From assembly GCF_954871325.1 (NCBI RefSeq), contig NC_088775.1, positions 23,475,561 through 23,539,560 of the forward strand: DNA of 64,000 bases, written 5' to 3'. Position 1 is the stretch's first letter. Every line of letters begins with the position of its first letter. Origin of the DNA: Gordionus sp. m RMFG-2023. Lineage: Eukaryota > Nematomorpha > Gordioida > Chordodea > Parachordodidae. The notes below the pieces were generated by a model. The model was not told the DNA's origin, did not search any database, and was given only the letters and a program-made list of their open reading frames with translations. Position numbers and translations under genes: made by a program. Of this stretch, positions 44,748 to 56,250 are shown piece after piece.

Positions 44748-45618
44748 ACTTAGTCACAACTCAAAAGAAATTACAGATCCAGAGATACAAATGGAAATAT
44801 GGGTTTCACATTACTCTAAAATATTTAATAGCAACGAACCCTCCTCTACATCAAATAATTGCAACGATCCCTCCTCTACATCAAATAACCAAATAGTAAT
44901 ATCTCCCATTGATCAAAGTCCATCTACCTCAAGTTTCTGGCTTCCAAATCTGCTAAACCTTGGACTTCCCCAACTCCTTCCCGCTCAAAATTCTTATATC
45001 TCAAATTTTTTATCTAATTCTACATACAACTCAAATTTAGAATCTCCCATTGACCAAAATGCATCTTCCTCAAACTTCTGGCCTCCTCAGGTGCAATTAC
45101 TCCAGAACCCTCCTAAATGGCCTTCTGATCTATGCCCTCAAAACTCTTCTTCCTATAATCTCTTGCCATCTAAATTATTACATTTACCAAACCAAAGTGA
45201 GTCTTCCATTCATCATGGTCCATCCACTTCGTACCTCTGGCCCCCACAATTATTTCTCCCACAAGATAATACTCATAATACTACATCTTTATCTACACAT
45301 TCTTCCCTCTCTACCTTATTCCAAAATACAGATAGAATCATAGATCCTATCAAGAGTGAAATAATAAATATAATAAAGAAACTAAAAAATCACAAGGCGT
45401 GTGGTCAAGATAATATTCATAGTGAATATTTAAAAACGGACCCTATATTATCCGCCGATATACTATTCCCTATCATATCGAGAGTATGGAAGGAAGGGAT
45501 CTGCCCTAGTGATTGGCTATCGGCTACCCTAATTAATTTTCCAAAAACTAAGTACCCTAAAACTCTAGAGGATTGGAGAGGAATCTCACTAAATTCTATA
45601 ATTTATAAGTTTCACTAA
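44707..45618 (+). pseudogene. LINE linker with repeated FWxP blocks and RT fingers
   Basis: Open for 303 codons. It begins with TDPEIQMEIWVSHYSKIFN, the usual segment ahead of RT. Then comes a ~170-residue Ser/Asn/Pro-rich insert with PSSTSNN twice and three degenerate blocks starting at nucleotides 44902, 45043 and 45202: SPIDQSPSTSSFWLPN, SPIDQNASSSNFWPPQ and SSIHHGPSTSYLWPPQ. Canonical RT resumes at DPIKSEIINIIKKLKNHKAC, GQDNIHSEYL and EDWRGISLNS. Such an insert is not usual in the family. Coding shifts frame after ~45615. Confidence 0.78.
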
Positions 45619-45619
45619 C

Positions 45620-46863
45620 ATAATCCTAAATCGACTCAAACCTTTTATAGAACGAGATTATGTGGATTCAATAGTTTCATTTAGAAAGGGGCATAATGCT
45701 CTTGAGGCTATTCTCAACTTAAAGATACAAATAGAGAAATCTATAATACGAAAAAGGCAATTAATAATTATAGCTCTGGATTTTAGGAAAGCTTTTGATA
45801 CGATTATTCATGATAGGTTATGGATAGGATTAGAAGAAGTTAATACTCCAACTTCTTTGGTAAAAATATTAAAAAATATCTATAATGATTACTCGATACA
45901 AATTATCCATGCGGGTCATAAATCAACAAAAATACCAGTTAGATAGGTTTGAAACAGGGATGTGTCCTTTCTCCTCTTCTTTTTAATTTTATTACAAACT
46001 ATATCATAAAAAGAGTGACTAAACAATGTTTAGCGCAGATTCCCATCGTAAAATTTAATATTCTTGCTTTTGTCGATGATATTTGCATTATAGGAGATTC
46101 TATATCACACCTCCAATTGCTAGTGGACATGATGTCCCAAGTTGCTGATTTTTTTGGTTTAAAAATAAATATTGATAAAACAAAGTTGTTGACATCAATA
46201 TTCTTCCCTCCAAACATGAATCTAACGATACAAGGGAGAAAAATAGCAGAAGTTCAACAATTAAAATATCTAGGAGTGATACTGGATAGAAAAGGAAATA
46301 CTAAACTAGACCTAATAGCTAAAATAAATAAAGGAAGACTGAAATATAGATCTTTTATGAAAATATGGAGTTCGAATCAATTATCAATTCCGTTAAAGAT
46401 TCGATTATTTAAAACTTTAATATTCCCCTCCTTAATCTATGGTATAGAAACTTGGAAAGATACCAAACAAGAAAGTAAAAAGATGCAAACGTTCATTAAC
46501 AAATGTCTTAGATATATTACCAAAACTTTCTACCCGTATAATACTTCGAATCATAATCTTTGGTCCAGATGTGACATTCTCCCTATATATAGACTATGTG
46601 AATATAGGAAAATCGAAATATTAGGGCACATTCTCAGACAAGCCCCAAACAACCTAGTATATCAAGCCCTTTTTATTACCCCTTTGGAAGAATTATCTCT
46701 CAAACCTTTCCTATCCTACAAAAATAGTTGGTTTGGTAGAATAAATCGATCATTATCGGACATAGATCTATCTTGGGAATTCATAAAACGTGCTTCGTTA
46801 GATAGAAAAACTTACAAAATCGTATTAAGACTTATTTACGAACACTTGACGAATAACTGCTGA
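45620..46863 (+). pseudogene. LINE reverse transcriptase, palm to C-terminus
   Basis: First piece 45620-45946: NALEAILNLKIQIEKS and ALDFRKAFDTIIHDRLW (catalytic Asp in LDFRKAFD). A frame change near 45940 leads into 45949-46863: LKQGCVLSPLLFN, AFVDDICIIGDS (catalytic FVDD), GLKINIDKTKLL, LKYLGVILD, and the C-terminal NKCLRYITKTFYPYN, NLWSRCDILPI and EILGHILRQ. It ends at the stop at 46861-46863. The DD pair is intact. FVDD replaces the commoner FADD/YADD of LINEs. Confidence 0.82.
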
Positions 46864-47572
46864 GAATGTAACAAGTAAAGATGATTAAATTAAATTTAGT
46901 TTAGTTTATTATTTAAAAATACAATTCCATATATTACTTTGATATATAACAAGTAAAGTTGAGTAAGTAAAGTTATTTTATTTTATTACTTAAAAATACA
47001 ATTTCATATATTGCTTTGATATATATCTAAGAGTTGAAGTTATTTGAATAGGGCTATAGTAAATGAAGGCAGATTAAATTAGTGCACATTGTAAGATAAA
47101 TTCTAATAGATTACATTACATTATGAGATTTAGGTCTAATAGATTAAATAGATAGATATTTTTAACTAAATAATTATAAAAAATAATATAATTATATCTT
47201 CTAACTAAATAATTGGGAATAAATCGTAAATAAACTAAATAAAATTTAATAATCATAATAAAAATTAAGACTAACTATAAAAAAATAATTTTAGATAATT
47301 AACTAATGACTAATAATTTGTATTGGATGATACAGTACTACTATTTTTTCCTTTTAAATATGCTCATAATCTTATTCCCTACGCTATTATTATTATTGGA
47401 TTGGGTGAGTTCCACTCCTCTTAATAATTATATCTGGGTTACAAGGTTTGTTGGTATCCTTGAGGAAAAAATCGGCATAATTATTATGGAGGATAGGGCC
47501 TCTATAGTAATTCACGTTCGCTCATTTTGGGCAGGTCCATGACCAACGTGCTAGATAAGATAAGATAAGATA

Positions 47573-47929
47573 CAAAATTAAAATTTTATTTATTTTTATA
47601 TTTAATAATTAAGATTACCATACATAAGATTAAATATAATTTATTATATTACACATGTATGCATTTTTGTTTATTTTTTTTATATTTAAAATTTTTTAAA
47701 ATAATGTAATATAATATATTAAAAATTTAAATAATAAATGATTATTTATTTAATAATAAGATATTATTACATTATTAGTAAAATAATGTAATAAAATAAA
47801 ATAACATAGATTAATTATACATTAATATAAATTTAGCGCTATAACATTATAATAATATGCAACAAAATGGCCAAAGTCTATACTATGCATAGGATGTTCA
47901 ATTACGGCGTTTCGGATATTGAAAAAATA
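47573..47929. other. A/T-rich spacer after the LINE
   Basis: About 350 bp of almost pure A/T sequence; no feature seen. Confidence 0.5.
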
Positions 47930-48100
47930 AAGCTGAGATAATTGTATTTTACTATGTTTATGGCTAATCGTTGGCTTAGGTAGAATCCCTCGTTGGGATT
48001 TCCTAGCTCTTTAAAGAAGTCTACGGCATGAGAGCCGAACGACGTTAAGGTAGTGACGATTAATGGTAGGAATGTTTAGCTAATTTATTCGCCTCGGCAA
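47930..48100 (-). mobile_element. Retroelement 3'-end fragment (minus)
   Basis: The minus strand reads LTSFGSHAVDFFKELGN, then EGFYLSQRLAINIVKYN. It is the same terminal domain as at 1589-1731 and 23405 and is therefore another fragment of that LINE-like family. The rest is not recognisable. Confidence 0.5.
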
Positions 48101-48399
48101 TACCTTAAAACTCATGAGGATGACGATTGAATCAATAAAAAAACATCCCATATAAAAATATTTTGTTTGAAAATAAAATATATTTTCAATCTAATCTAGT
48201 AAATAACTTAAATTTTTTCTTTAAATCATATTGCTAAAGAAAAAAAATTATAATATGATATTAGAATTTTTTTTCTTCTTTTTTTAAAATTTACTAGTAG
48301 ATAGCCCGTCAAAAATGACGGAGAATGAGAATTTTATTCGTTTTTTTAAGGAAGATGTTACCTTTTATTTAAAAATCATATCCAATTTATATAATTTTT

Positions 48400-48835
48400 A
48401 AACCCCCCCTCCCCATTTATGTCAAGTCCAAGCAATGTCATTGAGTCTAACCCATTAGGACTAAGAGTGGAAACTATTATTTGAGTCAAAATATATTAAA
48501 ATGAGCTTGTACCCAATACCAAAATTCTTTGTAAATATATTACTGGTTACATAAGACTAACATTTAACATTAAAAAATTTCAAGCCAGGTCCAAGCTCAT
48601 AATATTTGGAAAAAATTTCCACGCGTTCAAGACCTTATAATTTATAAAAAAATTTCTCAAGCCTAGCTCAACCCATAATAATTTTGAAAATTTTTTCCTA
48701 GCCCGGCCCATTATAATTTGTATAAGATATTCCCAAGTCAGGTGCAAGCAAATATTAATCTTGAGGAATATTTTTCAAGCCCAGTCCATCCCATATTAAG
48801 TTTCAAAACTATTTCCCAAACCCGGAGATAGTTAA
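48400..48835. repeat. Diverged copies of the AAGCCCA repeat family
   Basis: Several loosely repeated stretches with TCAAGCC(C/T)AG, ATAATTTTGAAA and ATTTCCCA words, and a C-run at 48403-48409. They look like older relatives of the array at 50040-51440. Confidence 0.5.
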
Positions 48836-50040
48836 ATTGCTAAATAATTTATCAACACATGAAGGGGAAATCTCGGATTTACCAATTAGTGGGTTAACTC
48901 CTTTTATCAAAAAATTTGATAAGGGCTATCTATATCTTTTGTTAAGTACAAAAAAATGCTATTTATTTAAATTACAAAAATGCCATTCAATACTAATGAA
49001 ACTTATATGCAATTTATTTATATATTTTTTAAGAAATTTGTTTTTCTTGCCATATAAATTTAGGTAATTTTTTTAAAAAATGATGAGGAATAATTATTAC
49101 TCTGTGTGTCTGGTAAAATTAAGAGCAAATCCTTTCAGTCGTCTGCAGAAGGAAAAATTAATGTATAATATCATCCCATTTAGGGTTGTAGGTGAAAGTA
49201 ATGAATAATGACGGATTACCAAAGCAGTGTACAACACCCATTGCGTCCTGATAAAGCTGAGGCCCTGGGCTACTGGTAAAAGAAAAACGCAAAATGATAT
49301 TTCTGCCAAAGTGTCAGTTTTGGTATCCCCCTCTAAAATAGAATCATGAACGACATTGTCAACTCAACCATAAAACGGTCGTAAGTATTGTTATAAAGGC
49401 CTTGACAAAACTACCACATATTTTCCCATTAATAATGTTAATGAAATTGGCTGCACTACACATTCACGTTTGAACATCTCTCTAAATTAATGAAAGTTCC
49501 TCAGGGAATCGGATAAAGTATTATTTATAATAACTCCTAATGAGGTAAATGATAGTGGAATTGCTTTTATTTGTTAAAAATTAGGCAGAGGTGTCATAGG
49601 GATTGTGGTAGTGGTGATAGAAATATCATTTGGAGGCAACTGGGTGTATAAAATAAACATATAGATATAAAACATTAGATAAAAAACAAAATAAACCTCC
49701 AGAGGAGTTCACAGTGCCTTATTATCTTGGCCACCAGTAACTCTAGAACGGGTAAGGCGGTTGTTGAATTGCCATTTTTTTTTCTTTGCTTATCTTTAAT
49801 AAAAGATTCATCATGTTTGGTAGCAATGTGAGGGATTAGGGCTAGCCTAGACAAATAAAGAAATCAGGCAAAAATATAAATATACTATTGTTGAAATTAA
49901 ACAAACATTAAAATAATGTAAAACCGGTAGAAGGGTCAATATTAGATGCATATTTCTAATAAGTTGGAGGGCTATCATCAAATAAAATTTTTGGGGGACT
50001 AATCAAGTCTATTATGATATTCTAAAAGTTAAAAAATAAC
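48836..50040. other. Intergenic, no gene recognised
   Basis: Frames at 48837-49067 (+) and 49097-49309 (-) show no known motif. Base composition is less A/T-skewed than the surroundings between 49090 and 49780. It might be an unrecognised decayed element. Confidence 0.35.
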
Positions 50041-51440
50041 ATGATAAATGTAATGATCCAAGCATCCAAGATCTTAATATTTAAAAAGATTTTCTCAAGC
50101 CCACCTTTCCTAATAATTTTGAAATCAAGCCCAGAGATATTAAATTTATAACATAAGACTAACATTTAACATTAAAAAATCCCAATATAGGTTCTACCCT
50201 ACAATATCTGGAAAAAATATCCAAGCATCCAAGACGAACATTTAATAATAAAAATCCCAATATAGGTTAAACTGGATAAAATATCCAAGCATCCAAGATC
50301 TTAATATTTAAAAAGATTTCTCAAGCCCACCTTCCCTAATAATTTTAAAATCAAGCCCAGAGATATTAAATTTATAATTAATGAAGAGGAAATATCTGAT
50401 TTACCAATTAGTCAACAGGTAAAATATATTACTTTATAAAAAGAATAACATAAGACTAACATTTAACATGAAAAAAATATCCAAGCATCCAAGACTAACA
50501 TTTAACATTAAAAAATCCCAATATAGGTTCAAGAAAAAAACATCCAAGATCTTAATATTTAAAAAGAATTTCTCTAACCCACCTTCCCTAATAATTTTGA
50601 AACCAAGCCCAGAGATATAAAATAAGACTAACATTTAACATTAAAAAATCCCAATATAAGTTCAAGCCTACAATATCTGGAAAAAATATCCAAGCATCCA
50701 AGACTAACCTCTAACATTAAAAAATCCCAATATAGGTTCAAGCCTACAATATCTGGATAAAATATCCAAGCATCCAAGATATTAATATTTAAAAAGAATA
50801 TCTCAAGCCCACCTTCCCTAATAATTTTGAAATCAAGCCCAGAGATATTAAATTTATAACATAAGACTAACATTTAACATTAAAAAATCCTAATATAGGT
50901 TCTACCCTACAATATCTGGAAAAAATATCCAAGCATCCAAGACGAACATTTAATAATAAAAATCCCAATATAGGTTAAACTGGATAAAATATCCAAGCAT
51001 CCAAGATCTTAATATTTAAAAAGATTTTCTCAAGCCCACCTTCCCTAATTATTTTAAAATCAAGCCCAGAGATATTAAATTTATAATTAATGAAGAGGAA
51101 ATATCTGATTTACCAATTAGTCAACAGGTAAAATATATTACTTTATAAAAAGAATAACATAAGACTAACATTTAACATGGAAAAAATATCTAAGCATCCA
51201 AGACTAACATTTAACATTAAAAAATCCCAATATAGGTTCAAGAAAAAAGCATCCAAGATCTTAATATTTAAAAAGAATTTCTCTAACCCACCTTCCCTAA
51301 TAATTTTGAAACCAAGCCCAAAATTTATAATTAATGAAGAGGAAATCTCTAATTTACCAATTATTCTACAGGTAAAATATATTACTTTATAAAAATAATA
51401 ACATAAGACTAACATTTAACAATAAAAAATCCCAATATAA
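50040..51440. repeat. Complex minisatellite array with ~708-bp segmental duplication
   Basis: Recurring words: AAGACTAACATTTAACATTA, AAAAAATCCCAATATAGGTT, AAATATCCAAGCATCCAAGA and TCAAGCCCACCTTCCCTAAT. The stretch from 50151 recurs almost unchanged from 50859 (offset 708 bp). ORFs through it on both strands are repeat artefacts. Confidence 0.85.
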
Positions 51441-51544
51441 TTTTGAGAAAAATTATACTTGATAAATAAGAGAATGTTCTATTTTGTAGGTCCTCGCTAT
51501 CCCTAGTGCGTTTCTTTTTTTGATTGATCTGCCATCTTTTTCTT

Positions 51545-51785
51545 TTATTAATGACGGAATCCCCACCTGTACAATCATTAACTGAGGTTAGGACATGGTT
51601 TGTTATCTAAAATAGAAACAAAAGAATAAATAAAAAAAATAAATGCATTGAACTTGATGAGGAGTCAATATACCACCTGTACAATCATTAAATATGGGTA
51701 AGACAGGGCTTGTTATCTAAAATAAAAACAAAGAATAATATAAAGAATATAAATGCAATGAACCTGAAGAGGAGTCAATATTAGG
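51545..51785. repeat. Two copies of a ~117-bp repeat
   Basis: CACCTGTACAATCATTAA ... GTTATCTAAAATA ... GAGGAGTCAATA occurs at 51564-51671 and 51675-51780. Confidence 0.75.
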
Positions 51786-52380
51786 TTCAACTCCCTAGAA
51801 ATAGTTGGGACATTATCAGAAGCTAAAATAGATGTATTCTATAACATAAAAGAGTATAAAAAAATATATATATAAGGCTAACTTTATTTTGAGTTGTATT
51901 TTATTGGGCTTCATGTCTAAAAATATTTTCTATAAAAAAAATAAAATAAAATCAATAAAAAAATAAAAATAAAAATAAGTACGTACCGATGACATGACGT
52001 AGCGATGCCGTAGTGAGGACATCGGAAAATTATAATATAGATAATGATTCTTCTATTTTTTGAGTTTTAAAATAATTTCCGGTATTAAAAAAGAGGATTC
52101 AAAACAACAGACCGGTCATGAAACCTTCTTTAAATGTGTGTATATCTAGATTTAATAGTATCGTTATGTCCCATCATAGTTCAGAATTAAGTACGAACTT
52201 TTACCGGATTTGTTTAATTTCATCGCTATTTTTTAAACACGTATATTTATTTTTTTTCTTCTAATTTTATATATGTATCTTGGACAAGTACATTTAATAT
52301 TTTTAAAATATTTTAATAGTTATTAACCATTAATGACTAAATAAAATGATTACCTAAAAGTAGGACTAAAAAAATAATAT
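51786..52380. other. Intergenic, no gene recognised
   Basis: A/T-rich, no convincing frame or element end. Confidence 0.4.
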
Positions 52381-52382
52381 TT

Positions 52383-53090
52383 TAATTACCTTTAATTTGA
52401 TACCAATATCAATAAATATTATTTTTTACACCCCCCTCTCCATCCACCCCCCAGACCAAGTCATACCCATCAAGACAAAAATGAATACTTTTAATCTAAA
52501 GATATTTAAATTAGATTTTATTTGATACCCATATCGATCTTTTGTGTTGATAAAAATATTCCTGACCCCCCAAGACCTAGACCCGCCCTCAATGAGTGAT
52601 TATTATTACAATAAATTTTTTTTTAATTAACTTTAATTTGATACCCATATCAAAAAATATTATTTTTTACCCCCCCCCCCCCTCCATTCACCCCCCAGAC
52701 CAAGTCATACCCATCATGACAAAAAATGAATACTTTTAATCTAAAGATATTTAAATTAGATATTATTTGATGCCCATATTGATATTTTGTGTTGATAAAA
52801 ATATTCCTGACACCCCAAGACCTAGTGATTATTATTATAATAAAAAATATTTTAATTACTTTAATTTGGCACCCATATCAAAAAATATTATTTTTTACAC
52901 CCCCCCCTCCATCCACCCCCCAGACCAAGTCATACCCATCATGACAAAAAATGAATACTTTTAATCTAAAGATATTTAAATTAGATTTTATTTGATACCC
53001 ATCATATCGATATTTTGTGTTGATAAAAATATTCCTGACCCCCCAAGACCTGCGCCTCGCCCTCTATCAGTGTATTACAATATAAAAATA
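52383..53090. repeat. Three tandem copies of a ~235-bp unit with C-runs
   Basis: Copies start near 52383, 52623 and 52853. Each has CTTTAATTTGATACCCATAT, a C-run of 6-13, CACCCCCCAGACCAAGTCA, AATACTTTTAATCTAAAGAT and GTTGATAAAAATATTCCTGA. Copies differ by small indels and C-run length. Confidence 0.88.
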
Positions 53091-53815
53091 TTTTGATTAT
53101 CAGCATGTTTTTTAAATCGTCACAACACAACACGACCCGGGTCTGAACCTAAGGTCTGAACCTCGGGTCTGAACCCCGGGTCTAGACCCCTGGTCTGAAC
53201 CAGGGTTGCCAAATCAAAATTTTCAAATTGCGGGATAAATTTGGTATTATGCGGGAGAAATATGAAAACTGCGGTAGAAATATAAAAATTGTTAAAAAAA
53301 ATTTTTTGAGGGTCTATCCGCCTATTATTTTTTATAATTAGCTATTTTTCAAAATAAAATAACATCTTGATTTATTAAAATATATTAATTTATAAAAAAA
53401 ACCAACGATCTTTTTTAAATATAAAAGAATGTAAACAAGATAAAATTTTATTAAAAAAAACAATTTAATTTTACAATTAAAAATGTATTATTTGCGAATG
53501 TCCCGCAAAACTACCGCAATTGGAAATCTACCGTGTGTGTATAACATTATAAGGATAGGCGCTTAATTATCACGTATCACGTTTAAATAGGTAATAAGGG
53601 ATTTCAAAAATAAGAAATAATACAGATGCAACTACAGTTGCGGCAATTGTAATGTAATTACTTATCTTGAGTACAATATTCACAGAGTTACTTTTCATCA
53701 CAATGTTGGTAGAATCTTTTTCCCATAATATTTAACGACTCTTATATAAATGAAAAAAATGAGCTAGGCTATCATTAATATTTTAGGACCTAAATCCAGG
53801 AAGTCAATTGATGAT

Positions 53816-54022
53816 TTGAAAAATGGGCATACATATGCAATTCTAACAGATGCATCTAATAAGAGAAATATTCTCCGCTATTTCAACAAAATTAAGGTCG
53901 TTTCAATAAAACTATTAAATTTTGTCCCCTCAAATAGTGAAAAATCTAAAGATATAACTAACCATATAATGGTAAATATAGCAGATTCGAGATTATCAAT
54001 AAATTGCATGTCAGCTTTCTGA
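53816..54022 (+). pseudogene. Inverted extra copy of hAT transposase fragment
   Basis: LKNGHTYAILTDASNKRN, RYFNKIKVVSIKLLNF and ADSRLSINCMSAF match the minus-strand copy at 55661-55326 piece by piece. It lies on the opposite strand to the main transposase, within the duplicated inverted segment. Confidence 0.7.
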
Positions 54023-54270
54023 TTTGATAATGCCTCAGTGAATTTGGTAGTCAGCACAATGATCTGTCTTAACATTTGGGAAATTTTTTTTAATAATGAA
54101 TGGCAGAGGTATATTTAGAAATGATTTCACATGTAGGAAATCTACTACATGCTGTTAATGTGTAGTTGCAATCAGAAGAATCTTAACAAAGATTCACAAA
54201 ATTATGCCGCATATGTGTTAATCTTTACAGTTAAAAATTGAGAATAAATTTTATGGCGCCATTGTTAAAC

Positions 54271-55661
54271 TTAGTTATATTTTATTTGAGATTTAAATAA
54301 TAGAATTAAATGTTTACCGTCGTTATTGAGATGTTCATAAAATTCCTGGCATGACATATTATATATCTGTTTAACCATTAGCTCGGCCTCTAATGTTGTT
54401 AAAGCAACCTTTTTCCAGACAGTCCTCATCAGGCTAAAATGCGCTACGATGATAGAATTAAGTAAGGAGAAGACATACTCGCATATTTTTTCCAAGCATG
54501 GGGATTTATCGTTATCACGAAAAAATTCTAGCCATTTCTCCTCTGCTTTTAGACCATCTAACTTTAAGTATTTTGGCGAATCATAAAAAATAGAGAGAAT
54601 TACAAACTCCTCAAACAAGAAATCAATGTCTTTCGGTATTTTAAATATATTTTATTTATTAAATTATAAAAACCATCAATTGATGGTTTCTGTTCCAAGG
54701 TCTTAATATTAATACATTTGTAAATAGAGTTATTAAAATCAAATTTTGTTTGTAAATATTCTAAAATTGTGTTAATAAAAATATGTGCTTCATTTAAAAA
54801 TGTATTAATTAGAGTATTATTTGAACATTTTATTATAATATTTTTAGCTATAGCGCAATAAAATTTATTGCCAATTTTTAACTGTAGAGATGAACAGAGC
54901 TGTAGCATGATTTTGTGTATGCTTCTGCCATTTCATACTCAAAAAAATTTTTCAAAATTTTAGGACAGCTTTTAAAATCTTTATTTAAGAAGTATTTTTT
55001 TAAGGGTTTGTAAAATTTAAAAATTCTATCGATGGCAGGTATTAACGACAACCACCTGATAAGTATATATCGCAATAACTCACACCATTCCAAGTCAGAC
55101 CACTTCACCAAATCTTTTAATTCATTAACTCTTTTAGTTGATGAACTAAATTTGTTAAAACATTTCATCACAAAGATTTCGACATCCACAGATAATACAT
55201 TCATTGCCTTCTTGCAAGAATTATGTAGTATATGGCATATACAGTCAATTGGTATTAATTCATTATTCCGCTGCCTCAATTCGGTAACTTTGATTTTTGC
55301 CAAATTTAACAGAGGCATTATCAGTTCAGAAAGCTGACACGCAAAGCATTGATAACCCTGAATCAGCTATATTTACCATTATGTGGCTAGCTACATCGTT
55401 GGTTTTCACTATCCGAGGCAAAAATTTAAACAGTTTTATTGAAATGTTCTTATTCTTGTTGAAATAGCGAAGGATCGATGGAAATGTTTTAATATTTCCC
55501 TTATTAGATGCACCTGTTAGAATTGCATATGGATGCCCATCTTTCAAATCGTCTAGAATTGACCTCGAGGATTCAGGTACTAAAACACTTGTGATAGCCT
55601 TGCTCATTTTTGTTCTACCAGAAATAAGGTTTACACTTATATTGGAGTCGTAAAACATCAT
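54271..55661 (-). pseudogene. hAT transposase, large fragment (copy B)
   Basis: In order on the minus strand: MSKAITSVLVPESSRSILDD, DGHPYAILTGASN, ADSGLSMLCVSAF (55661-55326); ELRQRNNELIPIDCICHILH, NSCKKAMNVLSVDVE, SSSTKRVNELKDLVKW, LEWCELLRYILIRWLSLIPA (55318-54878); LEYLQTKFDFNN (54908-54600); and EKICEYVFSLLNSIIVAHFS, ALTTLEAELMVKQ (54618-54271). This matches a hAT transposase family widespread in animals. Several frame changes break it. Confidence 0.75.
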
Positions 55662-56250
55662 GATAAAAATATTCGACCCTTAATGTGATGATATAGCTCT
55701 ATGAATGTTGAACTACATGATAGATGTATACGATTTCAGCAAATGTAGTTGCATCTGTATTATTTATTTGAGAAAATTTTTGTATTGCAATCGATGTTGA
55801 TATACTCCCCTGTACTGACTTATGAATGAAATGATGTTGATTTTTATTGGACAAAAATATAACAGAATAGAAAGAAATTTACAAACTAGACATGTTTTTC
55901 GAATAAATATTTAAAATTAATTTTAAAATATAAAAATAATCAATTAATGTCTCTCAAAACTATTATTTATATATTAAAAACGTTTAAATACTAAAAAAAA
56001 AAATTCGGGAGAAATTAAAAAATTGTGGTAGATTTTTGCGGGAGATTTCCAATTGCGGTAGTTTTACGGGAGTGAGAATCTGCGTGTAAACTAAAAAATT
56101 GCTGGAGTTTCCCGCTGATGGGGAGACATCGCAACCCTGGTCTGAACCCCGGGTCTATGCTCGGGGTTCGTGCTAAGAGCTGGTTTGGTCGATTTTTTAG
56201 ACCCAAACCCCGGGTCTGGGTTCATCAAAACCAACCAATTAACAACACTA

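Larger units (their letters stand above)
43872..47572 (+). mobile_element. LINE (APE-type, RTE-like) with microsatellite tail
   Basis: It encodes an AP-endonuclease domain, an unusual repetitive linker and a reverse transcriptase, and ends in a (GATAA)n tail at 47554-47572, as RTE-like elements do. Two diverged ~75-bp repeats (46890-47030) follow the last stop. The C-terminal block (LRYITKTFYPYN...NHNLWSRCDILPI...RKIEILGHILRQ) resembles the RTE-related endonuclease-reverse transcriptases of many invertebrates; I place it there from memory. At least three frame changes make this copy inactive, although long stretches are open, so it is fairly recent. Confidence 0.85.
53201..56139 (-). mobile_element. 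hAT element, 2.9 kb, exact target duplication, internal inversion
   Basis: Starts CAGGGTTGCC, ends GCAACCCTG, flanked by GTCTGAAC at 53193-53200 and 56140-56147. Subterminal sequences match the element at 14870-20445: its 5' end corresponds to 56139 and its 3' end to 53201, so it lies on the minus strand. But 53496-54270 is an extra plus-strand copy of the 5' half, starting with the 5' subterminal repeat. The result is partly palindromic. It carries a better-preserved transposase than copy A. Confidence 0.9.
43165..56250. mobile_element. Candidate 13-kb hAT-type element filled by later insertions
   Basis: The left end TAGTGTTGTTAATTTGCTTGG and the right end (complement TAGTGTTGTTAATTGGTTGG) agree in 18 of the first 20-21 bases. 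Both are followed by GACCCGGGGTTTAGACCC-type repeats (43205-43262; 53133-53200 plus 56148-56220, the latter split by the hAT at 53201). Between lie a LINE (3.7-3.9 kb), minisatellite arrays and the 2.9-kb hAT. Flanks are G-runs on both sides (GGGGTGGGGGGGGGGG and TAGGGGGGGG), so the target duplication cannot be judged. The two ends could also belong to two separate, truncated copies. Confidence 0.45.

Noticed and set aside
47306-47542. 78-codon frame downstream of the LINE RT
   Set aside because: It falls in the LINE 3' region before the GATAA tail and has no recognisable domain.
50434-51415. Open frames on both strands with repeated FFLNIKILD-like text
   Set aside because: They follow the minisatellite units exactly and have no independent protein signal.
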